Positions 1 through 8,386 of a DNA stretch of 64,000 bases are shown here, piece by piece (positions within the stretch are counted from its first letter, which is position 1; each line of letters starts with the position of its first letter). Position numbers and translations under genes: made by a program. Under the pieces are notes generated by a model. The model searched no databases and was not told where the DNA came from. It saw nothing but the letters and a program-made list of their open reading frames with translations. Location of the stretch: positions 1,488,001 through 1,552,000 of the forward strand of contig NZ_CP149787.1 of assembly GCF_037914945.1 (NCBI RefSeq). Reading direction: 5' to 3'. The stretch is from Haloterrigena sp. KLK7. Its GTDB lineage: Archaea > Halobacteriota > Halobacteria > Halobacteriales > Natrialbaceae.

Positions 1-579
1 CGAATTAGTCGAACGGCACGCCGATTCACTCGGCGAGAGCGTCTCAGCAGTCCGGGACGCGTCCGTCGAGGATCTAGATCCGTTCAATCGACACGCGCTC
101 AGCGGGATGCTTTCGCTGTCGGGAGAATCGAATTCCTCCTCTCGAACGAGGAAACACGAAACGAGGTCGATACGACGGTCACCAGTGAATATCGATCACT
201 CAAAGCCGAGATCGACGAACTGCGCTCGAGCGACTGGTTCCAAGAGCAGGCCAGTAGCGAGCTCGAGACACGTATCGATCACTTTGAGAACATGGTCGAG
301 AATATCGAAACGAACGACTCGCTTCCAGACCCGTTCGACAACATGATCTGGAGCCGAGATTCCCTCGAGTTCGGTCTCGACGAGTTGGACTCCGTGCGAG
401 ACGTCGACGCGCACCGGTCCCGTCTCGAGGACATCGACGAGCGATTTCGCCGGGCGTACGAAACGCACGTCGACGATATTCTCGAACGGGCGCCTCACAT
501 CGAGCGGTCCTGGTACCCCGACTCGTTCTGGTGGCGACATCCATCGTGGGTCGCGAACGAACGAGACTCGGTCGAATAA
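1..579 (+). pseudogene. Frameshifted, 5'-truncated paralogue of the downstream 196-residue protein
   Basis: The gene enters from upstream of the window. From about base 110 to the stop at 577-579 the first frame reads an acidic helical protein ending in the block YPDSFWWRHPS. This aligns along its length with the protein at 755-1345, which ends YPDSYWWRHPS and shares TRIDHF. Before about base 100 the frame that matches the paralogue is the second one (LVERHADSLGES against LNRYETALAEL). The frame therefore changes near 95-115, as if one base were missing. Function is unknown; no catalytic motif is visible. It is either a decayed duplicate or a sequencing error. The frame change is seen directly; calling it a pseudogene is inference. 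Confidence 0.6.
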
Positions 580-754
580 ACGAGATCTTCTCTTTCCGAC
601 TCTCGGTATCTTCACTGTATTCTTGCAGGAAGCGATACTATCTCGAGTCGCGATTTGACGAGACTATGACGACGGCTCGACCGATCCGGATCGAATATAA
701 CGATAGGTGACTACGTTTACAATCGGGCTTCCGACGGTCAAATGACGAAACTGG

Positions 755-1345
755 ATGGAGGAACGTAACGTGACCACATTATCACAACAACTCGAGAGGA
801 CCCTGAATCGGTACGAGACGGCACTGGCTGAATTGCGAGAGACCGATCACCTCGAGGAGATCACGCCGTACGATTCACCGATCAGCAGGATCATTCTGTA
901 CGATGCGAAAGCTGACTTTCTGCTGGACGAAATTCCGTCAGAGACCGTTGAGAGCGGCACAATCGACCGGTACGAACGGTTGAGTACGGAAACGCAATCC
1001 GTGCTGGACACCGCCGAATATCGAGAGAAAGCGCGCTCCGAACTGCGGACCCGAATAGACCACTTCCCGAAAACGGTGTGTTACTTCCACGAACTCGATC
1101 CGGTACCGAACGAAGTCGAACTCGCCGTGAACCGTCGTGACGCGATCGAGATGTACCTGGACAAATTAGCGGACTACTACGACCTTTCCGAACAACAGAT
1201 TCGAATTGATACGTTAGACGATGTGTTCCGGTGCCGGTACGAGATGTACATCGATGATGTCCAGGATTACGTGGTAGAGTTGCCGTACTACCCTGATTCG
1301 TACTGGTGGCGTCACCCGTCGGCAGTCGCCGCCGAACTCGAGTGA
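755..1345 (+). CDS. Conserved acidic helical protein of unknown function
   Basis: A 196-residue acidic protein, predicted mostly helical, with no signal peptide or membrane segment. It carries a C-terminal signature YPDSYWWRHPS and an internal TRIDHF block, both shared with the broken copy just upstream, so this is the intact member of a tandem pair. The start MEERNV follows an A/T-rich TATA-like stretch near 693-701. I do not recognise the family. Helical content and lack of catalytic motifs would fit a structural or partner-binding protein, but that is a guess. Tandem duplication with decay suggests a fast-evolving accessory locus beside the conserved alaS. Confidence 0.6.
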   Translation: MEERNVTTLSQQLERTLNRYETALAELRETDHLEEITPYDSPISRIILYDAKADFLLDEIPSETVESGTIDRYERLSTETQSVLDTAEYREKARSELRTRIDHFPKTVCYFHELDPVPNEVELAVNRRDAIEMYLDKLADYYDLSEQQIRIDTLDDVFRCRYEMYIDDVQDYVVELPYYPDSYWWRHPSAVAAELE

Positions 1346-1719
1346 GATTGTGCTATACGCGAGAAAGCGCTCTCGACCCGGATCGACGAACCGGGGAGGA
1401 GCCGTCGATCGTCATAGAATCGACGGCACTCATCGAGGAATCCCTCCGAGCGGCAAGGGAGTTTCACGAGCTGGTGATCGACGAAAACGAGCGGCTCGCC
1501 GACGAGCTGATCGAGTTCGAGCGATATCGACGCGCTACTGAACGGATTGCGGCTGATCTGACGGTGGGGCGATCGTCGTAATCTCCCGAACCACCGAATA
1601 CGCGTACCGGGGAATTGACGACGACATAGTCCGGATCGCTCGTCGATGCGTTCCGCCGGGACACAGCCGAATACATCGAAACGGTGACCGACGAGAAGAA
1701 TAGGAGAGCCGAACAGCGA
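1346..1719 (+). pseudogene. Decayed coding remnants between the paralogue pair and alaS
   Basis: No convincing intact gene. One frame near 1359-1395 reads REKALSTRID, recalling the REKARSELRTRID block of the intact paralogue at 755-1345. A second frame at roughly 1400-1581 reads a helical acidic stretch (IEESLRAAREFHELVIDEN) ending in a stop at 1579-1581. A third piece near 1640-1720 (FRRDTAEYIETV) runs into the 3' end of alaS on the other strand. The patchwork of frames looks like a third, degenerate family member. A short real gene of about 60-75 residues starting inside 1346-1400 cannot be excluded. Confidence 0.3.
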
Positions 1720-4497
1720 TCAGACGTCCTGAATCTGCCGCAACACGTCCGGTGCGTCCTCGAGCGCCGCGTCTAAGTCCTCGACGTTGGGACCGCCGCC
1801 CTGCGCGAAGTCCGGCGGGCCGCCGCCGCCGCCGCCGACGCGGCCGGCGAGTTCGCCGACGACCTCGCCGGCGTTGACGCTCGAGTCGTCGGGCACCGCG
1901 ACGACGAACTGAGCCCCGCTCTGGCCGCTGCCGAGGACGGCGATCTTCCCCTCCTCGACGAGGGCGTTCGCGGTCGCGCGGAGTTCGTCCATATCGGCGT
2001 CGATGCGGTCGACGACCGCGGTTCGGTCGCCGACCTCGACCTCCTCGCCGCCGCCACCGCCGCCGGCGCGGGCCGCGGCGAGCTGTTCCGTCAGGTCCTC
2101 GATCTCCTTGCCGCGCGCCTTCCACTCCTCGAAGAAGCGTTCGGCGGTCTCGGGCACGTCCTCGGGGGAGACGTCGAGGATTTCGGCGGCCTCGTAGAGG
2201 GCGTCCTCCGTTCGCTGGGTCGACTCGATGGCAGCCTCGCCCGCCGCAAAGGTGATGCGCTCGACGCCGTCCTGGACGCGTTCCGTGTTCAGGATCTTGA
2301 TCGAGCCGATGTCGCCGGTCCGGGCGACGTGCGTGCCGCCGCAGGCCTGGATATCGTCGGCGACCTGGATCAGCCGGATCTGCTCGCCCGGCGGGATCCC
2401 GCCCTGGTAGAGGTCGAAACCGTGTTCGGCCTCCGCGTCGTGGCGGTCGGGCCACTCCTGGGTGACCTGAACGTTGTCCATCACGAGCTCGTTCGCCAGC
2501 GATTCGATCTCCCTGACGTCCGCGCGGGAGATGCGGTCGTAGTGGCGGACGTCGATCCGCGAGGAGTCGACGCCCTTCTGGGCGCCGGCCTGACGGATGT
2601 GCTCGCCCAGCACCTGTCGGGCCGCGTGGATGACGATGTGGGTCGCCGTGTGGTGGCGCATCAGCTGCCGGCGGCGGCCGCCGTCGATCTGTCCGTTGAC
2701 GAACTCACCCTTGCCGGGGTTCTCGTCGGCCCGGTGGAGGATGACGCCGTCCTCGATCTGGACGTCCGTGACCTCGGCGGCCGTGTCGTCGGTCGAGAGC
2801 GTCCCCGTGTCTGCGGGTTGGCCACCGCCCTCGGGGTAGAACATCGTCTGATCGAGGACGACGTCGTACCCCTCCTCGCGCTCGAAGACGTCGAGCACGA
2901 CGGCCTCGAACTGGGTGCGCTGCTGGTCGTCGTAGTAGAGCTTCTCGGTCTCGGGGAGGTCCTCGAAGCGGTCCTCCTCGTCCTCGTCGGCCGCCTCGAC
3001 GGCCTCGGGGGTGTCGTGGCGCTGGGCGACGAGGCTGTAGAAGTCGTCCGGCACGTCGATCTCGGCGCCGGCCTCCTCGGCGATCTCCTCGACCATATCG
3101 GGCTGGATGCCGTGGGAGTCGTAGAGTTCGATCAGCTCCTCGGTCGGAATGGGCTCGCCCCGTTCCGCGTACTCCTCGGCCAGCGACTCGACGCGGCGGC
3201 CGCCGCGCTCTAAGGTCTCGCGGTACTTCTCGACCTCGGTGCGGACGATGTCGCGGATCGTGTCGCGGTTCTCGTACTCGAGGCGCTCGGCCTGCATGTC
3301 GACGAGTTCGTCCAGCGGCGCGTCGACGCCGGCGTTGTCACAGAGGCGCTTCGTGCGACGCAGGACCATCCGCGCGAGGTAGCCCGTCCCGACGTTCGAG
3401 GGGACGATACCGTCGCCGAGCATGTAGGCCAGCGTGCGGCAGTGGTCGGCGATGGCGTAGATGTCCTCGAGCGGCTCGACGAGATCGCGCAGTTCGTCGA
3501 CGGAGACGCCGATTTCGGCGGCAATATCGCCGCGGGCGGCCTCGACGTCGTCGACGTCGTCGATATCGAGCTGCCCGGAGAGGCGGGCGGCACGGGAGAC
3601 GACCTCGGTCTCCTCGTCGGTGTAGGAGAGGCCGGCGTTGTCCTTGAGGAAGTCGATCATCTCCGGGTAGATCGCCTCGTAGACCGTCGCCGTGCCCTGG
3701 CTCATCCAGGTCCACCGCTCGAGGCCGTAGCCGGTGTCGACGATGTAGGTGTCCATGTAGGAGTACCGGTTCCCGTCCTTGAGCTCGTACTCGCCCTCGG
3801 GGTCCTGCTCCATGCACATGAAGACCAGCGTGGCGATCTCGAGCCCGCGGTAGATGACCTCGATGGCGGGGCCGGCGTTGCCGCCGCCGACCCAGGGATC
3901 CTCGATGTAGGTGACCTCGCTGATGTCCGCGCCGAGTTCCTCGAGCAAACCGTCGCAGAGCTCGACGGTGCGGTCCTTCCAGTAGACCTCGCCGTGGTAG
4001 GCGTACTTGTCCTCGGGGATGTCCTCTCGCGTGTTGAACGCGTGGTGGGCCATCATCTCGAAGGCCATCGTGTGCCGCCCGGTCTTGCCGACGTTGTCGA
4101 TGTCCTGCATCCGGATGCAGGGCTGGGACACCGTCAGCGGATTCGCCGGCGGCGGCGTCTCGCCGCTGGTGACCAGCGGCTGGAAGTCGTAGATCGACGC
4201 CTGCGTCAGCAGGACGTCGTCGCGCCAGCGGTTGGCGGCGACGGGGTAGGGATCGATCCGCTCGTGGTCGTGGTCCTCGAAGTACGAGAGGAACACCTCG
4301 CGCATCTCCGTCAGACTGTACTCCTCGTCGAAGCCGGGGTTCTCGATGAAGCCGTACTCCTCGCAGGGCGGCTCGCCGCACGTCTCCCGGTCGTGGTCGC
4401 GGGTCCAGAAGTGCGCGCCACAGGACGGACACTCCTTGCGTTCGAATCCTTCCTCCTCGAAGTACTCGAGGCGGTACTCGTCCGCCAGTTCGCTCAT
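1720..4497 (-). CDS. alaS: Alanyl-tRNA synthetase
   Basis: Charges tRNA-Ala with alanine in the cytosol. The 925-residue protein starts at [13 protein letters not shown], the usual archaeal N-terminus; a start 14 residues earlier would add a basic stretch not typical of the family. The archaeal-type N-terminal zinc element (CPSCGAHFW...[10 protein letters not shown]) precedes the class II catalytic core. The editing domain shows HHTATH and later CGGTH, which together bind zinc. The C-terminal DHHA1/C-Ala part ends with a glycine-rich run and PPDFAQGGG. Length and domain order match archaeal AlaRS. It is transcribed leftward, away from a Tat-exported protein gene, with about 240 bases between their start codons. 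Confidence 0.97.
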   Translation of the reverse strand: MSELADEYRLEYFEEEGFERKECPSCGAHFWTRDHDRETCGEPPCEEYGFIENPGFDEEYSLTEMREVFLSYFEDHDHERIDPYPVAANRWRDDVLLTQASIYDFQPLVTSGETPPPANPLTVSQPCIRMQDIDNVGKTGRHTMAFEMMAHHAFNTREDIPEDKYAYHGEVYWKDRTVELCDGLLEELGADISEVTYIEDPWVGGGNAGPAIEVIYRGLEIATLVFMCMEQDPEGEYELKDGNRYSYMDTYIVDTGYGLERWTWMSQGTATVYEAIYPEMIDFLKDNAGLSYTDEETEVVSRAARLSGQLDIDDVDDVEAARGDIAAEIGVSVDELRDLVEPLEDIYAIADHCRTLAYMLGDGIVPSNVGTGYLARMVLRRTKRLCDNAGVDAPLDELVDMQAERLEYENRDTIRDIVRTEVEKYRETLERGGRRVESLAEEYAERGEPIPTEELIELYDSHGIQPDMVEEIAEEAGAEIDVPDDFYSLVAQRHDTPEAVEAADEDEEDRFEDLPETEKLYYDDQQRTQFEAVVLDVFEREEGYDVVLDQTMFYPEGGGQPADTGTLSTDDTAAEVTDVQIEDGVILHRADENPGKGEFVNGQIDGGRRRQLMRHHTATHIVIHAARQVLGEHIRQAGAQKGVDSSRIDVRHYDRISRADVREIESLANELVMDNVQVTQEWPDRHDAEAEHGFDLYQGGIPPGEQIRLIQVADDIQACGGTHVARTGDIGSIKILNTERVQDGVERITFAAGEAAIESTQRTEDALYEAAEILDVSPEDVPETAERFFEEWKARGKEIEDLTEQLAAARAGGGGGGEEVEVGDRTAVVDRIDADMDELRATANALVEEGKIAVLGSGQSGAQFVVAVPDDSSVNAGEVVGELAGRVGGGGGGPPDFAQGGGPNVEDLDAALEDAPDVLRQIQDV

Positions 4498-4625
4498 TAC
4501 GTATGTGTTGGCCAGCCAGCGCCTAAAACAGTTCCGCAACGTTCAATCGGGCGAAATCGTTGGGCACGGCCGAAGCCGTCGGTTGCTGTGGGACGTTTCG
4601 TTAGCTCGCGGCCGTCCCATTGAAA

Positions 4626-4635
4626 AGGTATATAC
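4626..4635 (+). promoter_or_regulatory. TATA-like element in the alaS / Tat-protein divergent region
   Basis: The A/T-rich word GGTATATACT stands out in an otherwise GC-rich spacer between two divergent genes. It lies about 100 bases before the ATG at 4737, so a rightward transcript would carry a leader. Just before that ATG there is a GGGGGG run that could act as a ribosome binding site, which fits a leadered mRNA. Motif reading only. Confidence 0.35.
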
Positions 4636-4736
4636 TATTGCCATTGATTTTATCGTGCAAGAGTCGAGATGGAGAACGCCGAACAAGTCACTCGAGGCGG
4701 CCGCGGGCGCTCGATTCGAGCGATCGGGGGGTAGCG

Positions 4737-5417
4737 ATGCGATCGAGACGCTCCCTGCTCCGGACCGGTGGACTGGCCGCCGTCGGGACGCTCGGTGGCC
4801 TCGTCGCGTTACCGTCGCCGCCCGACGCGACGCCGATGGATCGAACGGCCGAAGCCGCCGCGCTGCCGAACGCGGTGGCCGGGTGGACCGACGATCAGAT
4901 TACCCGCGAGACCGAGACACCGATCGCGCGCTACCAGTATCGAGCGACCGCTGCCGAACCCAACCGAACCGACCGCGAGAAGTTCGTCGCGACGTCGCCG
5001 ATCAACGTCGTCCTCGTGCCAGACACCGAGACCGACGCGTCCGGCCTCGAGAGCGTCATGCAGGTGCTCGAGGCCGAGGGCTGGCTTCGCGACCCCGACG
5101 AGTACACGCGCTATGCCTGGGACCGGACCGAGGGTCGGTTCGTCCGCCAGCAGGCGACGGCCGCCGAATCCTACTTCGGCGCCAGCGGCCGCTTTCACGT
5201 GCGCTGCTGGTCGTTCGAGGGAATCGTCTCGATGCAGGTCCACGAGGACTCGGCCGCGCGGCCGAAACACGACGTCATCTCCTACGACCGCGGCCGGAAG
5301 TCGATCGCCGCCACCTTCGACGCGGCCGGCTGGGAGGTCTCGCCGGACGCGATCGATCTCGACAACGGCCAGCGCGATTACGACGGCCTCGCGGCCGTCA
5401 TCACGGAGTCGCCATGA
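4737..5417 (+). CDS. Tat-exported protein of unknown function
   Basis: A 226-residue protein. The N-terminus MRSRRSLLRTGGLAAVGTLG is a twin-arginine signal peptide (RRSLL followed by a hydrophobic run), so export in folded form is expected; this also sets the start. The mature part has a motif PINVVLV followed by VLEAEGW and later FHVRCWSFEG, which weakly recalls the LssY C-terminal type domain; that likeness is not certain. No lipobox cysteine or catalytic triad is obvious. Its stop overlaps the next start by four bases (ATGA), so the two are co-translated and the membrane protein downstream is the likely partner. Confidence 0.75.
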   Translation: MRSRRSLLRTGGLAAVGTLGGLVALPSPPDATPMDRTAEAAALPNAVAGWTDDQITRETETPIARYQYRATAAEPNRTDREKFVATSPINVVLVPDTETDASGLESVMQVLEAEGWLRDPDEYTRYAWDRTEGRFVRQQATAAESYFGASGRFHVRCWSFEGIVSMQVHEDSAARPKHDVISYDRGRKSIAATFDAAGWEVSPDAIDLDNGQRDYDGLAAVITESP

Positions 5418-6115
5418 GCACCGACGACCGCCGCGGATTCGACCTCCGATCCGCAGTCGGTACCGTTCTCGACCACCCACTGGTCGGCCTCGAGCGCCGT
5501 CGAACGGCGATCGCCGTCGCGTCTCTGGCCGCCCTGATCGGGCTGTTCGCCGTCAGCTACGCGGGAGCGACCGTCAGGGTCGACGGCGCGCTGCTGGACA
5601 CGCTGTCGCTCGGGTTCGATCACGTCAGCACGGTCCTGATCGTCGCCGCGACGGTGACGATCACGATCGGCCCGTTCGCCTACGCGATCTGGAACGGCGG
5701 ACCGGGACTCGCCTTCGCGATTCCGCTGGTGCCGATCGCCCTCGGCGACCTCGCGGCGGGGCAGTACGTCCTCGGCGTCGATACGGCGGTCGCGCTGACC
5801 ACCGGTGCGGTCGGGAGCGCGCTCGCCCTCTACGCGGCCGACGTTCGAACTGCGGACTCGCTTCGTCCCTGGCGGACCGCCGGCGGCCCCGCGATCCCGC
5901 GGCTGCTGGCGGTGACGGTACTGACGGTCGTGGCCGCCTTCGGCGTCGTCCGGTTCGTCGCCGTCGTCCCGCCGCGGAGCCTCGAGCGGTACGCGCCGTT
6001 TGCCGCGCTCTGGCTCGTTCCCCTCGGGATCGTCGCCAGCTACTGGGCCGGCGAGGTTCGAACGACGGTCGCGACGCGGACCGACCACGCCGACAGCGAC
6101 CGAGCCGACACGTGA
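5414..6115 (+). CDS. Multi-pass membrane protein, partner of the upstream Tat protein
   Basis: A 233-residue integral membrane protein with about six hydrophobic segments, beginning with one near residues 35-53 (AIAVASLAALIGLFAVSYAG) and one around TVLIVAATVTITIGPFAYAI. N- and C-termini are charged. It overlaps the preceding gene by ATGA, which fixes the start and implies a two-gene operon. No transporter or enzyme signature is visible. Pairing of an exported soluble protein with a membrane protein suggests a cell-surface complex, but nothing in the sequence names its job. Confidence 0.75.
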   Translation: MSTDDRRGFDLRSAVGTVLDHPLVGLERRRTAIAVASLAALIGLFAVSYAGATVRVDGALLDTLSLGFDHVSTVLIVAATVTITIGPFAYAIWNGGPGLAFAIPLVPIALGDLAAGQYVLGVDTAVALTTGAVGSALALYAADVRTADSLRPWRTAGGPAIPRLLAVTVLTVVAAFGVVRFVAVVPPRSLERYAPFAALWLVPLGIVASYWAGEVRTTVATRTDHADSDRADT

Positions 6116-6298
6116 CCGACGGCGAACCGACGTAGCGATTCTCTCGAGCGGGCTCGAGTAGCGGTTCTACGGAGCGGCCTCGAGTAACGATTCGACTCGG
6201 CGTACCGTAATCGGCGGCGACCGATCAGCTCCGAATACGGTCACGAGTGGCCGTGAAACAGTTCTTTACCACTGGTTCGTGAGAGCTACGGCCGCATT

Positions 6299-7198
6299 AT
6301 GGGAACTGTTGATGTCGCGATCGGCGTCGACGCGGACTGCGTCGCCGGCTGGCTCGGCTCGTACGGCGGCGAAGACTCGCCCGCGGATCTCTCGCGGGGG
6401 CTGGCCGCCGGGAACGAGGGCATCCCGCGGATGCTCGCGCTCTTCGACGAGCAGGACATCGAGACGTCGTGGTACGTCCCCGGCCACACGATCGACACCT
6501 TCCGCGACGAGATCGAGGCGGTCGCGGCCGACGGCCACGAACTGGGCGTCCACGGCTACTCTCACGAGAACCCGACCGACCTCTCCCGAGAGCAGGAAGA
6601 CGAGATCCTCGAGGTCTCGATCGACCTCATCGAGGACGTCACCGGGTCGGAGCCCGTCGGCCACCGCGCCAGCTGGTGGGAGTTCAGCGAGAACACGCCG
6701 GAACTCGTCGAGAAGCACGGCTTCCTGTACGACAGCAGCCTGATGGAGCGGATGTTCGAACCGGGCTGGATGCGGAAGGGTGACAGCTGGGAGAAGATCC
6801 AGTACGACGAGGAGCCCGAGACGTGGATGGAACCCTATCAGTACGGCGAGGAGACCGACATCGTCGAGATTCCGATCAGCTGGTACCGCGACGACATTCC
6901 GCCGATGCTGTTCATCAAGCAGCCGATCTACCACGCCGGCTACAAGGATCCGGAGATGATGTACGAACAGTACTACAAGCGGCAGTTCGACTACCTCTAT
7001 AATCGCCGCGGCGCGGGCGTCTACACCTTCACGATCCACCCGGACATCCACGGCCTCCCGCACATGATCCCGCTGTTCGAAGAGTTCATCCAGTACGTGA
7101 AGAGTCACGAGGACGCACAGTTCACCACCCTCGAGACGATCGCCGAGAAGTACAAGGAGGATCCATCGGTGTACGAAGCCGAGAGCGACTACGTCTGA
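6299..7198 (+). CDS. Polysaccharide deacetylase family (NodB-like) protein
   Basis: A 299-residue cytosolic protein of the NodB/carbohydrate esterase 4 fold. Motif 1 is DVAIGVDADCVAGW; the metal-binding motif appears as ELGVHGYSHENP, and the third conserved region as GHRASWWEFS. The C-terminal YTFTIHPDIHG matches the last conserved block. There is no signal peptide, so it resembles the cytosolic PuuE/allantoinase-like branch more than cell-wall deacetylases; the substrate is unknown. A T-rich TTCTTTA word about 30 bases before the ATG may be its TATA box, giving a nearly leaderless transcript. Its 3' end overlaps the convergent asparaginase gene by 10 bases. Confidence 0.85.
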   Translation: MGTVDVAIGVDADCVAGWLGSYGGEDSPADLSRGLAAGNEGIPRMLALFDEQDIETSWYVPGHTIDTFRDEIEAVAADGHELGVHGYSHENPTDLSREQEDEILEVSIDLIEDVTGSEPVGHRASWWEFSENTPELVEKHGFLYDSSLMERMFEPGWMRKGDSWEKIQYDEEPETWMEPYQYGEETDIVEIPISWYRDDIPPMLFIKQPIYHAGYKDPEMMYEQYYKRQFDYLYNRRGAGVYTFTIHPDIHGLPHMIPLFEEFIQYVKSHEDAQFTTLETIAEKYKEDPSVYEAESDYV

Positions 7199-8175
7199 GA
7201 GTCAGCGGGCGAAAACGCCTCCCGAATCGCGTCCTCGTCGTCGAACGCCGTGAGCGCCAGCGCGAGTCGAAGCCTGGCCTGCTGGGCGGTGCGATCGGCG
7301 GCGAAGATGGCCCCGTACTCGCGAAGCCGTTCGCCGCCGCCGTCGCCGCCGTAGACCGGCGCGACTCGCCCCTCGAGACAGCGCGACGTGACGACGACGG
7401 GGACGCCCGCCTCGATCGCGTCGCGGACGGCGTCGGCGAGTCCCGCCGTGGCATTTCCGAGTCCCGTCCCCTCGAGGACGAGACCGTCCGCGTCGCGCTC
7501 GAGGGCGGCGTCGACCAGGTCGCCGGTGACGGCGCTCCCGCTCTTGATCGTGTAGACGGTCGCCGCGAGCGACGTCGCCTCGATCGGTCGCGTCTCGCTG
7601 CGGGGCCGGCGGTGGATCGCGACGCCGCTCCGGTCGACGGTCGCGACCGGCCCCGCGTTCCGCGAGCGGAACGCCTCGAGGGCGGACGTGTGCGCCTTCG
7701 TCACCGTGCGGGCGCTGTGGACCGTCTCGTTGAACGCGACGAACGTCCCGCCGGCGTCGCGATCGGCGAACGCTTCGGCGGCGCGGACCGCCGTCAGGAG
7801 GTTGCTCGGCCCGTCAGAGCTCACCTCGTCCGGTCGGCGCTGGGCGCCCGTCAGGAACACCGGCGTCTCCGGCTGGACGGTGACGTCGAGGTAGTAGGCC
7901 GTCTCCTCCATCGTGTCCGTGCCGTGCGTGACGACGACGGCGTCGACCGTCGGATCGGCCTCGAGCTCGCGGACCCGCTCGCCGATCGTCTCGAGCGTCT
8001 CGCCGTCGATCTCGAAGCTCGGTACCTGCGCGACCGACTCGACCGAGAGTGACGCGTGTGACTCGAGTTCCGGGACGGCCTCGAGGAGTTCCGCGCCCGT
8101 TCGCGTCGGTCGCGCCCCGCCGTCCGCGTCGGTGCTCGCGATGGTACCGCCCGTGCTGAGAAGCGTCACGTTCAT
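7189..8175 (-). CDS. ansA: L-asparaginase, type I
   Basis: Hydrolyses asparagine to aspartate and ammonia in the cytosol. The 328-residue protein has both catalytic signatures: TGGTIAST near residue 8 (nucleophile Thr11) and THGTDTMEE near residue 83 (Thr86-Asp87). A lysine follows in TKAHTSALEAF, as in the family. The start is set at MNVTLLSTGGT; five extra residues upstream are possible but not typical. No signal peptide, so it is the cytosolic type. A GatD subunit is an alternative, but the long N-terminal extension of GatD is absent. Confidence 0.93.
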   Translation of the reverse strand: MNVTLLSTGGTIASTDADGGARPTRTGAELLEAVPELESHASLSVESVAQVPSFEIDGETLETIGERVRELEADPTVDAVVVTHGTDTMEETAYYLDVTVQPETPVFLTGAQRRPDEVSSDGPSNLLTAVRAAEAFADRDAGGTFVAFNETVHSARTVTKAHTSALEAFRSRNAGPVATVDRSGVAIHRRPRSETRPIEATSLAATVYTIKSGSAVTGDLVDAALERDADGLVLEGTGLGNATAGLADAVRDAIEAGVPVVVTSRCLEGRVAPVYGGDGGGERLREYGAIFAADRTAQQARLRLALALTAFDDEDAIREAFSPADSQT

Positions 8176-8386
8176 GGACCCACGTTTCACGGTGACGGCC
8201 GAAAAGGTAGTCCAGACCGGGGTCGCGCACGTGGCCTCGAGTCAATCGTCGACGGACGACGAGCGGGGTCGACCGCGAGCCACTCGTGGCAGGCGGCGAA
8301 CAGGTTCGGCCGCCTCAGCGTTCGATACGTCCGGTGGATTAGTATAGGGGGAGTCGGTCACTGCAAACGAATACGAGTCCAGGGTC

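Noticed and set aside
4437-4452. tRNA T-arm-like word GTTCGAATCC
   Set aside because: It lies inside the alaS coding region, and no acceptor, D or anticodon stem can be folded around it.
3442-4623. Long open frame opposite alaS (and another at 2329-3213)
   Set aside because: Both are mirror images of alaS codons; their Val/Leu/Asp/Gly-rich, repetitive composition is the usual antisense shadow in GC-rich DNA.
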